Assembly (NCBI RefSeq): GCF_014643735.1
Contig: NZ_BMKA01000006.1
Span: 88,750 to 152,749, forward strand
DNA length: 64,000 nt
Direction of reading: 5' to 3'
From: Neptunicoccus cionae
GTDB lineage: Bacteria; Pseudomonadota; Alphaproteobacteria; Rhodobacterales; Rhodobacteraceae
Below the pieces are notes generated by a model. That model was not told where the DNA came from, did not search any database, and saw only the letters and a program-made list of their open reading frames with translations. Below are positions 62,396-64,000 of this stretch, piece by piece; the stretch's first letter is position 1; every line of letters begins with the position of its first letter. The position numbers were made by a program, and so were the translations under genes.

Positions 62396-62662
62396 CAAAT
62401 AACCGTCTATAATAAAACACTCTTTTCTCCTACCTATCTGTGCCCACAGACAGAATTATGTCAATTAAAACAAAAATAGGGAAATTCTGTTCGGAAGACC
62501 CGATTTTGCAACACTGTGGGGGGCCAGAGCGATCTCCCTCCCGCAGAGCAGGTTGGGAGATCCTATCCCGAAAAGACATTCATCCGATTAGGGGGCATAC
62601 CGTAAAGCCCAGGATGCAATTCACTTGGAAATGGTTCCCTTGCGCGACACACCGCGTTGTTT
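62396..62662. other. Upstream region of the PKS operon
   Basis: 267 bp between the VPLPA-CTERM gene and the PKS start. It contains a small palindrome (62437-62450) about 42 bp before the PKS ATG, a -35-like TTGACA on the minus strand (62464-62459) without a clear -10, and an 8-bp stem pair (gatctccc 62531 / gggagatc 62555). The PKS promoter should lie here; no gene is supported. Confidence 0.5.
62437..62450. promoter_or_regulatory. Small palindrome upstream of the PKS operon, possible operator
   Basis: tctgtgcccacaga: 6-bp arms around CC, 42 bp upstream of the PKS start codon, near the -35-like TTGACA. It could bind a dimeric regulator; no regulator gene is adjacent. Confidence 0.35.
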
Positions 62663-63406
62663 TTAAATGGATTTACGACGTCGGCGCCGGGCGGCAAAAC
62701 CTAGGGCGCCAATGCCGGTTAGAAGCAGTCCCATACCGGCTGGCAGAGGGACTTGCGACAGCAGGGCCAAGTCGCTCGGGGTTGCCAGAACGTCCAGATC
62801 CGCGCGCCATGAAATGCCGCCCAGTTGCCCGCCCCCGTCAAGTCCGGTGAAATCAAGGTCCAACTGTGTGAATGCATCCTCGCCGGTCATATGGTTGCCA
62901 ATCTGGACATGACCGCTGTAATGCGCACCGATCGCCCCGGTGAATGCGTCACCGCCCGCACTTACGTTGAACTCGATTCCGATCTTGGTGGTCGGAGAGT
63001 TCCGCACATCGCTGTCGGGATATTCGCCAGCATCAAAAATTACATTCGCCCTGCCCATATTCACCGTCAGGTTGGTGAGAAGCTTACTGGCGTTCATCGA
63101 GAAGGTGTTGCTGTTATCGTAGGTGAAGGAGAGGTCTGGGCTTTCGTGATCAACACGCACCGAGAATATATTCGATGTATGTTGAATGAATTCCCAGTTT
63201 TCCGTGGTGCCATCGCCAAACCTTGCCAGAACAGTCGCCCCGACCAGATCAGAGCGATATGTGGCTGTCCGGGTTCCGACACCGTCTATGGATTTATAGG
63301 TCGGACGCAGATCGTAGGTAACGTCGACTGTAGCTGCATGTGCAGGCATAACTGCGGTCCAAGCCAGCAGGCAGGCGGCAACTATGGGTTTGTGAAAATA
63401 TCTCAT
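62663..63406 (-). CDS. VPLPA-CTERM sorted surface protein
   Basis: 247 residues from the ATG at 63406 (a TTG at 63415 is an alternative). Signal peptide (about 1-25, ending MPAHA), a beta-rich exported domain, and a C-terminal sorting tail: VPLPAGMGLLLTGIGALGFAARRRRRK, the VPLPA motif, a membrane helix and a basic end. This is the recognition tag for an exosortase in alphaproteobacteria; no exosortase is in the window. Such proteins are tied to exopolysaccharide systems. It shares a divergent promoter region with the SGNH gene at 63605. Confidence 0.88.
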   Translation of the reverse strand: MRYFHKPIVAACLLAWTAVMPAHAATVDVTYDLRPTYKSIDGVGTRTATYRSDLVGATVLARFGDGTTENWEFIQHTSNIFSVRVDHESPDLSFTYDNSNTFSMNASKLLTNLTVNMGRANVIFDAGEYPDSDVRNSPTTKIGIEFNVSAGGDAFTGAIGAHYSGHVQIGNHMTGEDAFTQLDLDFTGLDGGGQLGGISWRADLDVLATPSDLALLSQVPLPAGMGLLLTGIGALGFAARRRRRKSI

Positions 63407-63479
63407 GATTCCCAACTAAACTAATTTTGTAATTAAATTAGAATTATCTTAGGCAAATCGGGGACAACTTGCAATATTG

Positions 63480-63528
63480 ATTGCTGGTGCCATCTGGAAA
63501 CGCGTTGTTTCCAGATGGCACCAGCAAT
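63480..63528. repeat. Perfect 22-bp inverted repeat between divergent genes
   Basis: Left arm 63480-63501 (attgctggtgccatctgg...) and right arm 63507-63528 are perfect complements with a 5-nt loop (gcgtt). No T run follows on either side, so it is not a standard terminator. It lies between the divergent starts at 63406 and 63605. Confidence 0.8.
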
Positions 63529-63604
63529 TACCATAAGCCTGTTCACAAAAGCAGGATTATTACTTTCATTTGATGACAATCTTAATTCTGAAACGGGGTC
63601 AACT

Positions 63605-64000
63605 ATGTCCATAGATGATAATGCAGCTGCCAGAACCGAACTTTCGACATTTGTTTTCGGACATAGCCTGATTTACCATCACGCAGATCACGGGGGGTCC
63701 GATCAGACCAATGTGCCTTACTGGATGGATGCCTTTGCGGATGCAGCAGGGGGTGGTTTTTCTGTGTCAGGCCAGTTCGGTCAATTGGAAAAACACGTTA
63801 AAAAATTGCCCCCGAAGGCGACCTGGTCGTGGCGTTTTGACGGGGTGGATCAGGCGTGGAATTCTGCAAAGGAGCCCTTTTCCGAAGCGGATTTCGACTC
63901 GATCCTGATCACTCCGGCGAATTACATTCAAAATCTGGATCCAAATGATCCGATTTACACCCTGCCCCGTTCTGCTGTCAGCTACACGCTTGAAATCATC
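63605..64000 (+). CDS. SGNH-like protein, 3' end outside the window (partial)
   Basis: The first 132 residues are visible, starting MSIDDNAAARTELSTFVFGHSLIYHHADHGG. The GHSL block is shared with the gene at 49272; VPYWMDAFADAAGGGFSVSGQFG may be the second block. No stop codon before the window end, so C-terminal Asp and His blocks cannot be checked. No signal peptide is visible. It is transcribed away from the VPLPA-CTERM gene. Function probably an esterase or glycan-modifying enzyme (inference from the motif only). Confidence 0.65.
   Translation, partial: MSIDDNAAARTELSTFVFGHSLIYHHADHGGSDQTNVPYWMDAFADAAGGGFSVSGQFGQLEKHVKKLPPKATWSWRFDGVDQAWNSAKEPFSEADFDSILITPANYIQNLDPNDPIYTLPRSAVSYTLEII

Noticed and set aside
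62440-62850. 136-residue plus-strand frame between the PKS and VPLPA-CTERM genes
   Set aside because: Overlaps the sorted protein gene antisense and lacks a plausible start site or domain.

Overview
The window looks like a large piece, possibly most, of an extrachromosomal replicon from a marine alphaproteobacterium, most likely Rhodobacteraceae (roseobacter group). The evidence is a RepA-type (RPA family) replicase facing away from a parAB pair, iterons and a DnaA box between them, moderately high GC, a VPLPA-CTERM protein, serralysin-type RTX proteins and a DUF2793 protein. I see no rRNA, tRNA, CRISPR array or transposase. RepA-type plasmids carrying a rhamnose operon are known in roseobacters as determinants of biofilm formation and attachment; this window has that architecture with extra chemistry added. 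The taxon is inferred, not proven.

Layout. 1-11 kb: secreted proteins (one with tail-fibre-like repeats), a sulfotransferase, a glycosyltransferase, a PhyH/SDR/permease operon whose last gene fuses a permease to FG-GAP repeats and an UnbV domain, and two RTX proteins. 10.8-14.2 kb: an SH3/DUF1236 protein and two tiny membrane proteins, driven by two divergent GGAAC-N16-CGTT (ECF-sigma-like) promoters, then a cation/proton antiporter. 14.2-19.5 kb: the replicon core (repA, iteron origin, parA, parB) and a LOV photoreceptor histidine kinase bracketed by two identical, oppositely oriented parS-like palindromes. 19.5-29 kb: a DUF2793 protein, then UDP-galactofuranose synthesis (glf), two GlfT-like transferases, three sulfotransferase-fold proteins and a GT26 enzyme. 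29-48 kb: an acyltransferase, two GMC dehydrogenase paralogues with a CxxCx4Cx3C motif, SDRs, a Wzy-like polymerase, the rmlCBDA operon with a GT4, a Wzx-like flippase with a GT2, and three more sulfotransferases.

48-64 kb: a compact secondary-metabolite locus on the minus strand: a PKS (KS-AT-KR-DH-ACP-TE), a GT2 with no gap, then an NRPS-like protein with an N-terminal formyltransferase domain and an adenylation domain (glycine-like code) interrupted by a luciferase-like monooxygenase, then a T domain. An Fe/2OG oxygenase, a sulfotransferase and two SGNH-like hydrolases flank it; the second SGNH gene runs off the window end.

Working together (inference): most of the region would build, decorate (rhamnose, galactofuranose, sulfate, acyl groups), polymerise and export a surface polysaccharide. 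The 50-62 kb assembly line would make a small N-formyl-glycine-derived, oxidised and probably glycosylated acyl unit, either a free metabolite or a decoration. This assembly line is the strongest candidate for undescribed biology here.
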